Positions 51,551 through 64,000 of a DNA stretch of 64,000 nucleotides are shown one piece after another; the first letter of the stretch is position 1, and the number at the start of each line of letters is the position of its first letter. The notes under the pieces were generated by a model. The model made no database searches, was not told the DNA's origin, and saw only the letters and a list, made by a program, of their open reading frames with translations. The DNA is from Varroa destructor. Its lineage: Eukaryota > Arthropoda > Arachnida > Mesostigmata > Varroidae. The stretch is from NCBI RefSeq assembly GCF_002443255.2, contig NW_019211454.1, forward strand, positions 60,350,894 through 60,414,893, given 5' to 3'. The position numbers were made by a program, and so were the translations under genes.

Positions 51551-54500
51551 AGAACTCTAAGCGCCCCACAAAAGAACGCTAATGCATAATGTGGTAGCTA
51601 AATCTGAAATAGTTGGCACTACTTTAGGAAATTATATATTCGAACGAACGACATCCTGGGTAATCCTGCAAGAGTAACTGATGAGTAGCTACCAAGCGTT
51701 AATCACGATGACGAGGCACTAATCGAATTGTTAACTTTAAACTTAATATACAACCTCTATTTTTCCCACTTTTATATGCCATCCAGGTCGACATGCACTT
51801 CGAAGAAACGTCGCTTCTGTCGCAACAATAGTAGGCCACTATAGTCTACTTTCGGCTAATTCAATAACATTGAACATATAACAACAGGACATTCTGAGAG
51901 ACATGGGCCTACCAGTAACTTAGTGGAGCAGTAGCATTTCAGGGAATGGCCTATGCTTATTTCTTGCGAAACGGAAACAGTTAGTAAGATTAGAAAAGAA
52001 GACATAATAAATACGCTAGAAAAAGATTTAAAGCTGTGGTTCACAATGTGATATCCTAGTATCAGGCCAACAAGTTTTGTTCGGTAATCGTATTCTACTT
52101 GCTGTGGTCTTGAATGTGCCTGCATACTCTTAAAACAGCAAAGAAAACTAGCCATATATATGCATGCCTCATTTCTTTAGGACTTTCAACCTATTAAATA
52201 CTTCAGACAAATCTCTTGCTTGTGCCCGTATCGTCACCTTTTTTCAAAAGTTTAACCTGGTACGCGCCGCTAATTTTGCATATCTATCACTTCCCATATT
52301 TTCGAGGCGTAATCATTTGGAAGTAGTAAATTTAATTTTGCAGTTTCGGTTGTTTATTATATTGAGCGATATGTGCAAATTCGCGTGTAGTTTTTTTTTT
52401 ATAGTTCTTATGGTCTCAGCGCGCACATGAAAACGATGCGAATGTATTGAGAAGAGAGTGTGTTCGCAAAAAACAACTGGCCGCAAAAAAAAATAATCGT
52501 TCTCTAGTAGGAACTGATTTGCAAGGACAAGTAGAGTGACGTTCAGGCCAACTGGCCCATGCCAGAGTTCGTGTCTCTGTGTTACTGCATCGTATTCAAA
52601 AACAATTTCTGATTTCAGCGCAAGCTCTGCGATACGGACGGAGAACACGAGTGTCAAATAACGGCCATATGTATTTTACTATATTGTAGCGGCTTGTTTA
52701 TCCGGTTTTGTTTTAGCGCGCGACGCCATTGGCGAATTTCAAGTTTCCAGGTGGCATCGTTGCGAATTTTTTCCCTGAGCTCACCGATTATTGCATTAAA
52801 TTACTAGAATCGCGGTTTCAGTGTTATAATCAGGTTCGAAAAAAATGTATTTATTCAACAATTCGATGGGGGCGTTTTGGTGCGGAGACTCTCAGACCAT
52901 TCTCACTGTTGGCGTGTAGAAATAATGCATGTAGCATTTTTTTTACCACGCAAGCAAGTTGCGTCAAATTTACTGAGCAACTTAGATTGTCTAGTGTTAT
53001 TCACCATGGCTATGGACCTGACGAGAAAGCTTCGAAGAGGCAACAAAAAAACAGGCTAGAACGACCCTAGTATCTAATCTTGGATAAATTCAATTTTACG
53101 AAAAATATGCTTCCAATCATCAGTTGACATGCTCTGACTCGTGCTGGGGGAAGACTTATCACCAATTTTGTTTCAAATCATCAGTGTCAACGATTTTGCA
53201 GAAAGAAAAACCCTACATGTATGCATCTGCCTTTGTCCAACGCAGCCCGTAGTGCTTGAAAGTGTTAGAAGAAGAAGTTTTTTTAAGAAACGACTGTCAG
53301 TAACGCAAAAAAATCATGCATCTTTCTTCTCTCGGAGCCGAGCGAACCCCTAATGATTCGCCTGTTTACAAATAGTCACGATTCAAAAGAGAAAGCCTTT
53401 TGCAGCTCAACGGGCAGCCACCTTGCAGGCAAAGTATCAGTACCTTTCCCAAAATGTAGAGTAGTTCAGCCTGTGGCTATACGAAATTAAGAGTTGTAGA
53501 ACACCAAAATAACGTTATTGCCAAAATATTCTAGCTATTCGGATATCTGAACGACTTGGATGTAAGATCCAAAGGACCGCGACACACTCGATCCTTTTTA
53601 CGTATATGCGTAAACAGAATACGAATAAGACGTGCATGGGATCAGCTTATAGCGTATCTGTCTCGTTCTCTAGCTTTTTCCTTAGCTGAACAAGTTGCAC
53701 GAACGTGCAGATACCTCCATACATTGTCCTCCTCTACGTTAGACTAGGGGCTTCCATCGACACTAAGTGCAGTTGACAACGCGCTGAATGGCTAGGTATT
53801 GTATACGCTGCACGTGCAAGTTCGTATTGGCTGCTCGACCTTGGGCACGTGAGGCTCTAAGACTCGCATCAGCGACCGGGTTTCTCTCCGACAGTCAACT
53901 AATCTGCGGGTGCAGTCATCCGTAATCGTCCGTTGGGATGGTGAGCGGAGGTACACCCCAACGACATCTCGCTGACAACGCTTCGACAGAGATACAAAGA
54001 GAAAGAAGAAACAGCACTTACTTCAAAGACATCTCTGTGATCTCTCCGCCATACAAACACGAACAAACACACAAAAATTTTATTGCCGTAAGGCTGTCCC
54101 ATTGCAGAGCGGTAGCTTTGGTGCAGCGCAAATAAATGCAGATTTGATTGACCGTTCGTTCTTTTCTAGGAGGCAGTAGATCTAGCTTAGTTGAAGAAAA
54201 GCGGAATCTATTGTGAGAAAAAAACGGAAAGCAAATTGGCGGTCACTGCAGAGCACGATTGGTTCTGCCACTGAGACTGCGTCGCCGTACAAGTGAGGCA
54301 GCAGCTTTCATAACATTGGCCGTCCGATTTTGCGGGTGACAGTGGGTTGTTACACGTACCGAATGCCTTCGGACTACCTGCCTGGTACGAAATAAGCCTA
54401 GCGATTACATGTAGGCTCCCGTTGAACGCCTAGTCAATTAAGGCTGCCCTCCCGAGGAGATGAGATAACAGTGAAGCACATTTGATCGAATATATATTTT

Positions 54501-57500
54501 TGGAAACTTAATCTCGCGCCCTATGAGCGTTATTGCTATCAAAGACCTAAGATGCGTGTTTGCATAGATACTGCAATGTGAAGGTACTCGCTATGAAGGC
54601 GTGCAATTATTTTTTAAATAAGTAAATTTTCTTAAATAAGGGGTTGTACATGAATATACGCATCTATTAAGCTTGCCCTTCAAATCTAATTGTCCAGGCA
54701 TAGACATTACTCTCTTGCTGGACGATCCTGAAACGGTGAGACTGATCAAAGCTGAGGACGTTCTCAGCTTTCTAATATGACATTCTTCAGTTAATTGAAG
54801 GCCATTCGAAATTCAACGTGAACATTGTATCAAGTACTGCACGAGAAATATCAGCTAACGGAAATTTAAACCATGGAAATAACCGTCGATCTTTTTCAGC
54901 TACGAAGTACGCAGAATGTTTCATGAAATCGATAGGTAATTACCACTTGTAATCTTCTTACATAAATGCTAACACTTGCTGGTCAGCTTGGAAGGATGGT
55001 GATTGAACTTCCAGTTCTCCGGAATGACTTTCGGGTGTTACGAGCGACACACAAATGACTATCACAGATATCTGGCATCACTTTCTATCTTCCAACCTAC
55101 AAAGTTCAGTACAGCATCCCAGTAACTGTCATACCCGGTAACGTATTCTTGGTACGGCTTGGCTGCAATTGAAGTGCTCAGTGTGAATGAACCTTCTCGA
55201 CATAAGCTAAGCAGGCTTAGTATTAACGTTGTTTCTGAAATAGAGTACGGCGAGGTAGACGAACAATGAAAAAGTACAGATTCAAATTGGATTTTCGAAA
55301 TTGTTCCTGTTTACCCTGTAATGTGTGTTAGCAAGGTCTCCAACCAATATCGTTTTTTCTATTGTACTCCAGAAATATGAACAGATATTTTTATTTACTT
55401 ACTGTAACGTGTATGTAAAATCGTAGCTTATCGTTTGGATCTACCTAGTCTCCAATATATTAAGCGCGACACCTAAGTTTCTCAACTTATAGCGTATATG
55501 ATTTACGCCAATTTGTGTAAAATGCTTAAAGATGAGTACTGGATTGAAAAAGGGTGTACTTTATTTGACATAAATAGCACTGTTAGGCTACCGGAGTGAA
55601 GCGGTATACATCGACTATCGCAATTTGCGTTACATGACCTCGTCATTTGATGACGCCTGGTGTACACCGTATTCGAAATATTTCGAAGATATTCGAAAAT
55701 GCCTTTACTTAAAGTAAAACGCTATACAAATCAATTTGTCATGAACTTCTACTTCATTCACCGCTTTACTGCCGGTCGATAATCTTCAACTGTGTTACTT
55801 GTACAAGACGATAACGGTTACCTGACAAAAACGCTATAAAAAGCACAGTATTTCTGTTACACTTACAAATATCGCTTAAATGGGGCTTTACTATTTCCTT
55901 TAGCCGTGTGTTATACTTTAGTTTCTTAGGTAAATATATACCTAAATAAATACCTAAAACGCAGTCAAGATGTGGCATACAGATTTTGAAGGATAAGATG
56001 CTAAATCTCCGAGTTATAGTACTCTGGCATTCTAGTACAGCGTAGAATTTACTACAAAGGCTTCTAGCTGCTCGCTGTCTTACAAAGAGTGCGAGTTTTT
56101 GTCTTTGCTCAAATAGACCGATGCTCAATATAAACGCAGCGCGCAATGTAGTGCTGTCGGTCATGTCATGTAAAGTATCCATTAGCGTCGACTGTTTTAT
56201 GCGTGCGTAGATAAGAAGACTGTTCCTTTGCGGGGCCATCTATGTCGACATTTACAGTACTAAGGCATGACATTGATGAAGTTACTTTGCCCAGCCGGAT
56301 GCATTTCTCGGCTAGAAAAGGGTGGGTGCAAACATAATTGGGGTGTTCCTTATTCCTCCGATGCGGCTCGCTTTCTTCTTTTAGCTGTTTTTTGGTTACA
56401 TTATTCTTTCTCAGCAGTTTCAACAATGAGTCTCATACAAATGTAGTATGATCGATTACTATCAATGGAGTTGTGGTATTTATATTTTATGTAAATAGTA
56501 TGATTTCTATTGCTGGTCGGTGCAGAAATGATATTTGCTTTTGTTTATTACGTTTCAAAGTTTTTGTTTAGTCAGTGACGGTTCGACGTCATATTTTGCT
56601 GGAAGGTCCTACTTTTGCTCCACAGGTTTCTCGTCACTTTGTTGAGATAATCAAATATTTACTTGAACTCGGACTCCAAAGATAAATCCGTGTAGTTGTA
56701 AAAAGAAATAGCTTTGTTCAATACTTATTTTTAGCCACTTTAGTCAGCAGTCGGAACGACTAGGTATATGTAGGTTCGCACATAAAAAGTTCTATATTTG
56801 AGAATACTACTCAAAGCTTCGATCTAAAATACGCACCCTTTCTTACTTGTTAAAATCGTCAAGGAACGCCTTGAGGCACTTCTGAAAGATAATAGTCTAC
56901 ATCTATATATTTCAACCGCGGAGTCATCACCCCGTAAACGAAACAAATATTTTGGCCCGCATCCGAAAGTCTTTTGCAGTACACGTGAAATAACGTAGCC
57001 GTCGAAAATCATATTCGTTAAACACAGTTTTAGAGCCCCAACTTCGAAAAAAAACTTTTTAATCCGGGCAAAGCGAAATCAGTCTTGTTATAACTGTCTC
57101 ATAGAAAAATACAGAACCTTTTCAATGGTATTCATCATTTGACAATCGACATACGAAGGATTGCGAACCGGAACCTAGGCGCCAAATTAATGTGTGACAG
57201 AGTAAACAATTACCGTTATTTAATCGTTTACTTTTTTTACTATATAAATTTTGCGAATAAAATGACTAACTTAAACTGTTGCCCCTAAGGTAGAATATTT
57301 TTACTAGAATTCAGCAAGTAAAGCAACAGAATACAAAAGTTTATGCCTAGTAGCCTACATAAGAAATTAACACTACATTTAAAACATTAACTTTTTATCA
57401 GGATATTTCATTAGAAGAACGTTACAGTACTTACATACTTCAGTAGTTCGTACTTCAGATGCCGAGCTTTACCGATTTACGACCCTCAAATTGTCTTCTG

Positions 57501-58052
57501 GCCATTGCCACCGACTATCTTCACTCACCATAACACCCAGAAACTCGGGCTCAGCAAACAAGAAATCTCTATGTGAGAACTCTTTGTGGTTAGTGACACG
57601 TGGTGTCCGTAGAATTTATGATGTCAACTCGTCCCGCACTTACTTTTATTATATAAGACTATTAAACTATGTGTAAAATGAAACTGTCATCTTGATTTTT
57701 CGGCGCACGGTTAAAGTCCTATTACTCATGGAATGGGTAATCCAATGATCCACCTACATAAGATTAGAGACGCGTAGTCCCCTACGTGCGGAAGGACCGT
57801 CATTGCTAACTCAAGTGTGTAATTAAATTGTAATGTCGAAAACGCTGAGCTTGGCCTCTCTGTCTACCCTCCCGAAAAATATTCCCATCCGCCATTTAAA
57901 TTGAGCCTTATATCATTCGTGTGAAAAAGACCAATTCAAAAAATTAAAAAAACTGATTATGATAATGAGGCGTGCTCGCGTATCATACTATTGGACGTGT
58001 CTTTTGTGCATTAGTCCAGCGAATCAGAGAACTTAGATAGCGACTGGGAAAG

Positions 58053-58054
<2 letters not shown>

Positions 58055-58114
<60 letters not shown>
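58055..58114. repeat. TA dinucleotide array (60 bp)
   Basis: Thirty uninterrupted AT units, the longest simple repeat in the window, followed by GCTATAATTATT. Confidence 0.97.
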
Positions 58115-58116
<2 letters not shown>

Positions 58117-61100
58117 TATAATTATTAAATGTATTTTCAGGCGAACGACAGGTGGCTACAGTAGTATGCATCATAAAAGGCACGTTTTTGGTTTATCATA
58201 ATAGTGCATGTTATTAACTAAATAGATACGTACATGCTAGCCACCAGATTCTTATACATTCAATATTTTGATGGTCCTAAATTCAGATTCTAGATTAGTG
58301 GATATCGTAGGGATTATACTTAGATACATTGAGTTTTATTGGACTTATTATTTATTTCAGGATTATGATTTTCAATTAGTCCCCAAGCAAACGTTTAGTT
58401 CGCTACATGAGAAGACCGTCTAACCGTTTGTAACCAACAACATAAGGACCTCGTACAAATCTGCATGTTTGTGGGTTAAAAACAGGAAGGCGTCTCACGA
58501 ACAGCTCTATTCCTGCAAATAAACTTATTTGGGTCATATAGATATATATTTTATGTAGGTTATATTTTATTTACGGAATGCATGAGCTTAAATGGCGTAG
58601 CTACCGCGTGAAATGGCCAGAAGCGGGGTAACTTAACTTACACGTTTAGCGAGCGATAAGCGCGTCCCCTAATTACATATACATACATATTGTTGCTAGT
58701 TTAATAAGTAGCTCAGAAAGTATTATCGAAGTTAACGAGATTCTCTCGTCGTCCGATGTGGCGGTCGTGTTTTGGAGCGTTAGCGGTATCCTCGTGTTCA
58801 AAAAAGGCTAGCCACCATCTATAGCATCAAATTTAAAACGTATTTGTATTTTTAAAATACAGGTGCAATAAGTACAGTATAATCGGTTTGTCTATGTAAA
58901 TCTCACATCGTACATTACGGCGACAAGTGAGAAAAATTGACGTTAAATTTTTATTGTGAGCTTCGGAGTACCGTACACAAAAGAGGCAATTTAAGAGGTA
59001 TGCTTTTACTCGAAACAAGAAATCCTGTCAGAGATCTTGCAGTTTTTCCATTTCGGTTACCATGGAATTTTTAGACATGTTGAAGTACGAATTTGAAAAC
59101 TGTTTCAGAAAAAAAGAACTATAAATAGTGTCTTGGCTATCGCAGCAGGTTGCAATGAAGTAGCAAACAATTGAATTGGCCCACAAAATAGGTAGTGGGC
59201 GGCCCGAAAATTGATTCTTTTCATGACAACTAACAGAAAGTATCTCTGGGACCATAGTTTCATTTATTCTGATGAAGTCACTGTAACTCTACAAAAACCT
59301 AAATAAAACGAAAAAGTTTGCCAGATATTATAGATTATGCTGTTTATATATACACATATACATAGAATAAAGTGAAAAATTTTTTTATTCGTGGACGCAT
59401 ATCTCTGTTGCTACCTCTTATTAACATTTTTTCCTCTTACTAACATTACCTCTTATTAGGAACATAAATATTCCGAGTTTTGACATATAGTACTGCTACA
59501 CCAGTTGCCCAGCCGTAACAATGAGCACTGACTGGACAACTACACAGATGCATTTAGAAATGTTCACTATATATCAGATTTTCATTCTATGTACCACATT
59601 TTTCTGGATTCAGCCCCACGTTTCCATTTGAGTTGCATTATAATAAGTCTAAATGACCAAGAAAAAACAAATAATAACAAACCTGTTTAATAATATTTTC
59701 AAGACTGTTGAGTTTCTAAAATATATTAGAGATATTGCGTACTTCTTTTACTACACATGTGACACTACGGCTATTGTTTAAGAGTTAATCAGCTGGATTC
59801 CTCCAGAAACTCAAGAATCACAATTATCATTAATGGTGGCTTTTAAGGCTTAGATTTGATTCTTGAGGCAAAGACAAACATGGATTGATTTTATCGGATA
59901 GGGGGTAAATTTTTAAATAAATGCAAGTCGTCTCTACTGTCCGTAATAATATAAAAGATGTATTTATTACCTTCATATACTTACTATGAAATATACATCT
60001 TGAAACATGGATTCTAACTAAGATATTATTCATATATTTAAGTTGCCATCTCTGTAAAGCTGTATAGTAAAACTACGCAATATTTCGGTACTTGATAGAT
60101 TTCTAACGGTAAGTAAACTGATCAAGATATCTTGTCCCTGGTTTACTTTGGGGTTGGTAGAAACTTTTTTTAAATATTGTGTTGCTTGAACCCGAGATAC
60201 GTCGTATCTACCATGGCTCATAAAATCAAGATCACACACAAATTTAACTAAAACGTTTGAGACAGCGTTTGAAATGGTCAACACATAAATAAAGATTTGC
60301 CTCGGAATAGTAAATCAGAATGCCTAGATAAGTTGGGCTGCGAAATAAACTGCTTAAGTTAAAATTACAACACATCCTGTCTATTAGGGTCCAGTGTGAA
60401 GCATATACGGAAAACAGTCAGGTGCTTTATTTAAAGTCTAGTACCCTAGCGGACCCCTAAACTGACTTGACGATTTTTCCTAAAGAATGTATAGTTCGAC
60501 TGCACTGAAGTGGGTTGGTAAGCTAATGAAGAGACAGACAAAAAGAATTAAACTTATAAACTTACTATGGATTGTAGAAACAGTCTTCGGAAAAATGGAA
60601 ACCTAATTTTTGATGTGATTTTGCTTAATGTGTAAGTTCATTATTATTCGACGTACTTCATCATTATGGTCCCTGTTGCAGAGACAACATTTCAGCTTTC
60701 ATCGAAGTTGGTTGAGTCCGAACATGGTGCTTCAAGGGTATATTCTGGAAGTATATCTAAGTCATTGTCTTCTGTCCTTTTTGTGCCTTAGAGTCCCTGC
60801 ACCTTAATGCTGTGCGCACACATTTATATAAAAGGTATTTCCAAAAATCATCTGTACACAATAACACGGCTATAGACAAATTTTACATAAAATCAGACCT
60901 GTTAGGCATATGATGATTCTATATCAAGGAAATTGCTAATCCTTTTTACTTTTATTGATTGCTTACCACTGAAAGTAGATAAAAAATATGTATCATTAAA
61001 GTATCATATGTATAATAATGTAGCAAATATGTACATAACAAAACAATAGACAGAATATTACCGAGAGTCAGACCATTACAAACCGAAAGGGTATAATGGT

Positions 61101-63139
61101 TGTTTCTACTGTTTGGCTCCACCTTATTGACACCAAATGGAACTTCGCCTCTGAGTACCGACTTATTCATATTGTACTAATTTTCTCTATTGATTATCGC
61201 TATAATATGGGTCTGGGATTATTTTGGTTATCGTAGCAGTCTTTCAATTTAAGTACACATCATCGCATATATTTCTTGTGTATTGTTACTTTAATACTTT
61301 ATCTTGCATAGAACCTTGCAAAAAAAAACTTCCGTAACTTTTGCGTTAAATGTGTTGTACAATATTCTCTGTACATCGTTTTAAATGTCCTTCAGCTTTC
61401 AGTATTTGCAAGCTAAATTACAACTTATTAACTTACCTTATTAACCGTTTCTTTATTTACGATCGTTATGTATTTACTTATGCCATTACTAATCTATTTC
61501 CGCTTTTACATTCGTTTTCTGTTTGGTGATCTCATCATTAATTCTAATCCGTTCGTGTTTTCACATTCTTCCCACATGTCACTATTCCTTTTGTAAACTA
61601 TTATATCTAATGTTAAGTCATTGTTGTTACATCCAGGTTTTCACATCCAGCACAACCATATCTGAGTCAGCTCCTGTTGTAGCTAACCAGATTCTGTTTC
61701 CCTCTTATTTTACTAAAATCGGTCTCGGTTAGATAACTAAATATGGTTTGAATGCAGAGGTTGTAGCGAGGCGTATAAAGGGGGCAACATCAGTTCAATC
61801 AAAGGGAAGGGACGCTGGGCTACCTTTTTCTAAAGAAATTTGAGAGTAATTGAAAAATGGCGGACAAGCTAATATGCTGCTAATAATGCTAGTGACAATT
61901 GTCACCCGACAAGATCATTTCACGAACACATTAATCCATACATTCTCTATACTTTTTAACTGCAACCCTTCTAAATTACTTACGCGCATGCTTTTATTAC
62001 ATACATACACCATTACGCCGTTGTGCTCTGTACTAGTGTTTCACGATCGGGTCAATTTTTTTCATTGCCAAATCGAATGGTATTTCAAATTATCACTGAA
62101 TACCTAGTTCGCACTTACAATCATGTAACAACAGCGCTGTAGATCGGGGTCTTTTTGGGGCATTGCTCGTTACAAGTGATCTTCATACTGTATCCATCGG
62201 GTCGTGTTACCCTGCAATAAATCCAGGAACATGCATTTTCCCATCCCGTTATTATATGGAAATGGTTGCTTTGCCTGTTTCCTGCTTTGATTTGGTCCCG
62301 AGAGAGTATTGTTTTCAGGGACACAAAAGATACACATCTGTAATCAAGGTGTTTTGGAGGATACCCGGCTTTAAGCTGGCTACTGTTTAAGGTGCCAAAA
62401 GGCAAGATGATTGTATGTTTTGTCTCAAGCACAGCTTTACGTATCGCTTGTTCGTAAAAAACATTGCTCAAAGTTATAACCATGTAGAACCATGTAGAAG
62501 TGCTTCTTGCCGATATTTTAAGTGCTCCCTAGCGACATTTTTTTGTTTTTATTACTTTCGTCTATTCGCTACGAAGCAGCAACTGCTAACTTTCTCGTAC
62601 TCAAGCACCGAATTACGACTGTTAACCAAAGACAACTTATAAGCCACATGTGCTCATTCATTGAATTAACTCCGCGGGTGATAAGCTTACTGATCCGTTT
62701 CAGCCGTTGTTACACTCACCTTTTTCAAGGCTCTTCAAAGTTAACCAATTGGAACTCGTTACTTAGACCGGGACTATTACACACCCCCCGTCCTCGTTAA
62801 GGCTGTATGAAACCAATCTGTCGTCTGTCTGTTTATCTCAAACATTTACCGTTTTATTGCGTTACTCCAGTTCACGTCTTCAGTGTTCTTATTCCATCAC
62901 TCTGTTAATTTATATACAGTTTCTTCTCACATTATTCATATGCTGCAAAGAATATTACATCGTTTACATTATCCATATATCTATATAATCGCATTTCCAA
63001 GACGGATAAGAGGACGATCCCCATCCTAACAGGCTTGTGGTAGCGGTCAAAAGCGAAAACGTGAAAACAAAAGGGTAATAATCATTAGAAAGGATCAAGA
63101 TTCCAATTAGCTTACGTTAGGCTATTCTGACTAACCCTT

Positions 63140-63781
63140 TAGGCCTCAGAAGGCTTGCAATAAAGTTTGTGCCAGTACAACTTAATGTTCAGCAAATGAA
63201 TACCCACGAAGAAAAAGGAAAGCTTTTTAGCACTTTTAAAAGGACCAGACTTATTTACACACGTCATTATATAACGGGTGACCAGACATGGGTGTACAGC
63301 TACGACAAGAAGATAAAGATGCAATTTTTCGAGTATCGGTTTCAAAATTTCAATTTTTTGTTTACCAGCGATTATTCATCATGAACTCATGCCATGCGGC
63401 ACCATGGTTACCAAGAAGTACTATACAGAAATTTGCACGAATCTGTTCGATACCAAGACTGTGACATAACAAACCTTGGGTCTTCCTTCACGATCACGCA
63501 CCGACCCACGCTCTACTACTCTTACAGTAGTTACTACAAAAAACTTAATAAATGTTTTGCTTTAACCCTGACACTCACTGGACGTAGCTTTCTACGACTT
63601 CTCTCTATTCTAAAAACTATAGTGAAATTTCGACGTGGTAGAGGAACTAAAAGTAGAACGCTTTAACGAGCTGAGGGCTATCCCAACGCTCAGAACTGAC
63701 TGAAGTGCTTTGACAACCGGATACAACGATGACAAAAGTGTGTTACAGCAGAAATCACTTCAAGGGGACAATTTTAATTGA
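63140..63781 (+). mobile_element. truncated, frameshifted mariner transposase (pseudogene)
   Basis: The C-terminal two thirds of a mariner-family transposase can be followed through several frames. Near the left end, KFVPVQLNVQQ matches the block just before the catalytic core. Then come ITGDQTWVYSYD (first catalytic Asp kept, the usual Glu after it changed to Gln), a deletion of about 20 codons, and ELMPCGTMVTKKYY from 63383 in a shifted frame. HDHAPTH follows, with the second Asp codon at 63492-63494, then a DFSLF-type block with the third Asp codon at 63581-63583. The stretch from ELRAIP to GDNFN ends at TGA 63779-63781, with an internal stop. The distance between second and third Asp codons is shorter than the D34D spacing, so indels occurred there too. 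The N-terminal DNA-binding half and the left inverted repeat are missing. It cannot be active. Confidence 0.85.
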
Positions 63782-63794
63782 AAAGATTAGTAAG

Positions 63795-63840
63795 TATGTA
63801 AATCCAGATTGATAAGTGCTTATCAATCTGGATTTACATA
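63795..63840. repeat. perfect 46-bp palindrome
   Basis: Two 22-base arms, beginning TATGTAAATCCAG and pairing without a mismatch, flank a two-base TG centre (63817-63818). It starts 13 bases after the mariner stop codon, where the right terminal repeat of such an element would be expected. It may be a head-to-head joint of a terminal repeat, a fold-back made during insertion, or an assembly artefact. Confidence 0.9.
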
Positions 63841-64000
63841 TCTGCAAAATTCCAAGCCAAATCGGTAGACCGGGTGCTAGTTTTTTTTACTGGCTTAAAG
63901 ACCCCTTTGTCCTACCTCAGCGATGCTGCCTTTATGCAGATTGTAAATTCTGTTGATATAAGTATAATCGGTAGCCGAAATTGATGGAGCAGACTATTTC
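63841..64000. other. sequence right of the palindrome
   Basis: No gene, repeat or motif recognised in the last 160 bases; it may include the remaining edge of the mariner copy. Confidence 0.4.

Larger units (their letters stand above)
48836..63139. other. long AT-rich non-coding stretch
   Basis: No gene recognised. Two overlapping open frames of 127 and 143 codons on opposite strands (48911-49353) and a 157-codon minus frame (55766-56239) are the longest, but none shows family motifs, splice context or coding-type composition. TA arrays occur at 51527-51550 and 58055-58114. A small inverted repeat (TTAGGTA/TACCTAA) lies at 55927-55945. A lone non-LTR-RT-like peptide (EDLSPILFQI) near 53150 is not supported by neighbouring motifs. 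From about 59 kb the sequence becomes particularly AT-rich. Confidence 0.5.

Noticed and set aside
8793..55256. Several GAGGTAG words recalling the let-7 seed
   Set aside because: None extends into the rest of the microRNA or a fold-back precursor.
55766..56239. 157-codon minus-strand open frame, with an 86-codon frame overlapping upstream
   Set aside because: Longest frame outside the gene, but no family motifs, no splice context and composition like the surrounding AT-rich DNA; such a length is expected by chance in 64 kb.
1..64000. CRISPR arrays, operons, ribosome binding sites, rRNA genes
   Set aside because: None seen; the intron structure and repeats mark the window as animal nuclear DNA.

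Overview
This is animal nuclear DNA, most likely from an arthropod. The evidence is AT-rich sequence with long dinucleotide runs, large GT-AG introns, one multi-exon gene with a repeat-rich extracellular-type exon, a decayed mariner transposase and a decayed Ty3/gypsy polymerase. A mite or an insect would both fit; the sequence does not settle which. Almost no open frame longer than about 100 codons is convincing, so most of the 64 kb is read as intergenic or intronic sequence. A block of exactly 100 N (13061-13160) marks an assembly gap inside a TA repeat.

Layout. 1-11380 holds no recognisable gene: the first ~55 bases may be the tail of a coding exon, and a weak reverse-transcriptase-like trace lies near 2.5 kb. 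11381-24200 carries the one gene I can defend, on the + strand. It has a possible small exon at 11381-11455, a long low-complexity exon at 18815-19730, a compact exon with two N-glycosylation sequons at 21291-21471, and a last exon at 22730-22895 encoding one transmembrane helix and a short basic tail. The last three exons join in phase to give 420 residues ending at a stop at 22893-22895; a polyadenylation signal follows at 24193. I do not recognise the family. From its features it is a single-pass membrane protein with a disordered, glycosylatable ectodomain, a Trp-Trp juxtamembrane block and a very short cytoplasmic tail. A perfect GTAAGT donor inside the last exon suggests an alternative tail.

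24.2-36.1 kb is anonymous sequence with a somewhat GC-rich trinucleotide-rich stretch at 32.7-33.95 kb. 36.1-40.3 kb is a mobile-element zone: a 136-bp element with 13-bp perfect inverted ends and TA borders, a short stem-loop, and a heavily mutated gypsy pol in the order reverse transcriptase, RNase H, integrase. 40.3-63.1 kb is again anonymous apart from TA arrays and one mariner-like terminal sequence near 48.8 kb. The right end (63.14-63.78 kb) is a 5'-truncated, frameshifted mariner transposase, followed 13 bases later by a perfect 46-bp palindrome.

No tRNA, rRNA, CRISPR array or operon-type organisation was seen. No undescribed multi-gene system is visible; the most interesting items are the unnamed transmembrane gene with its possible alternative tail, and the palindrome beside the dead mariner copy.
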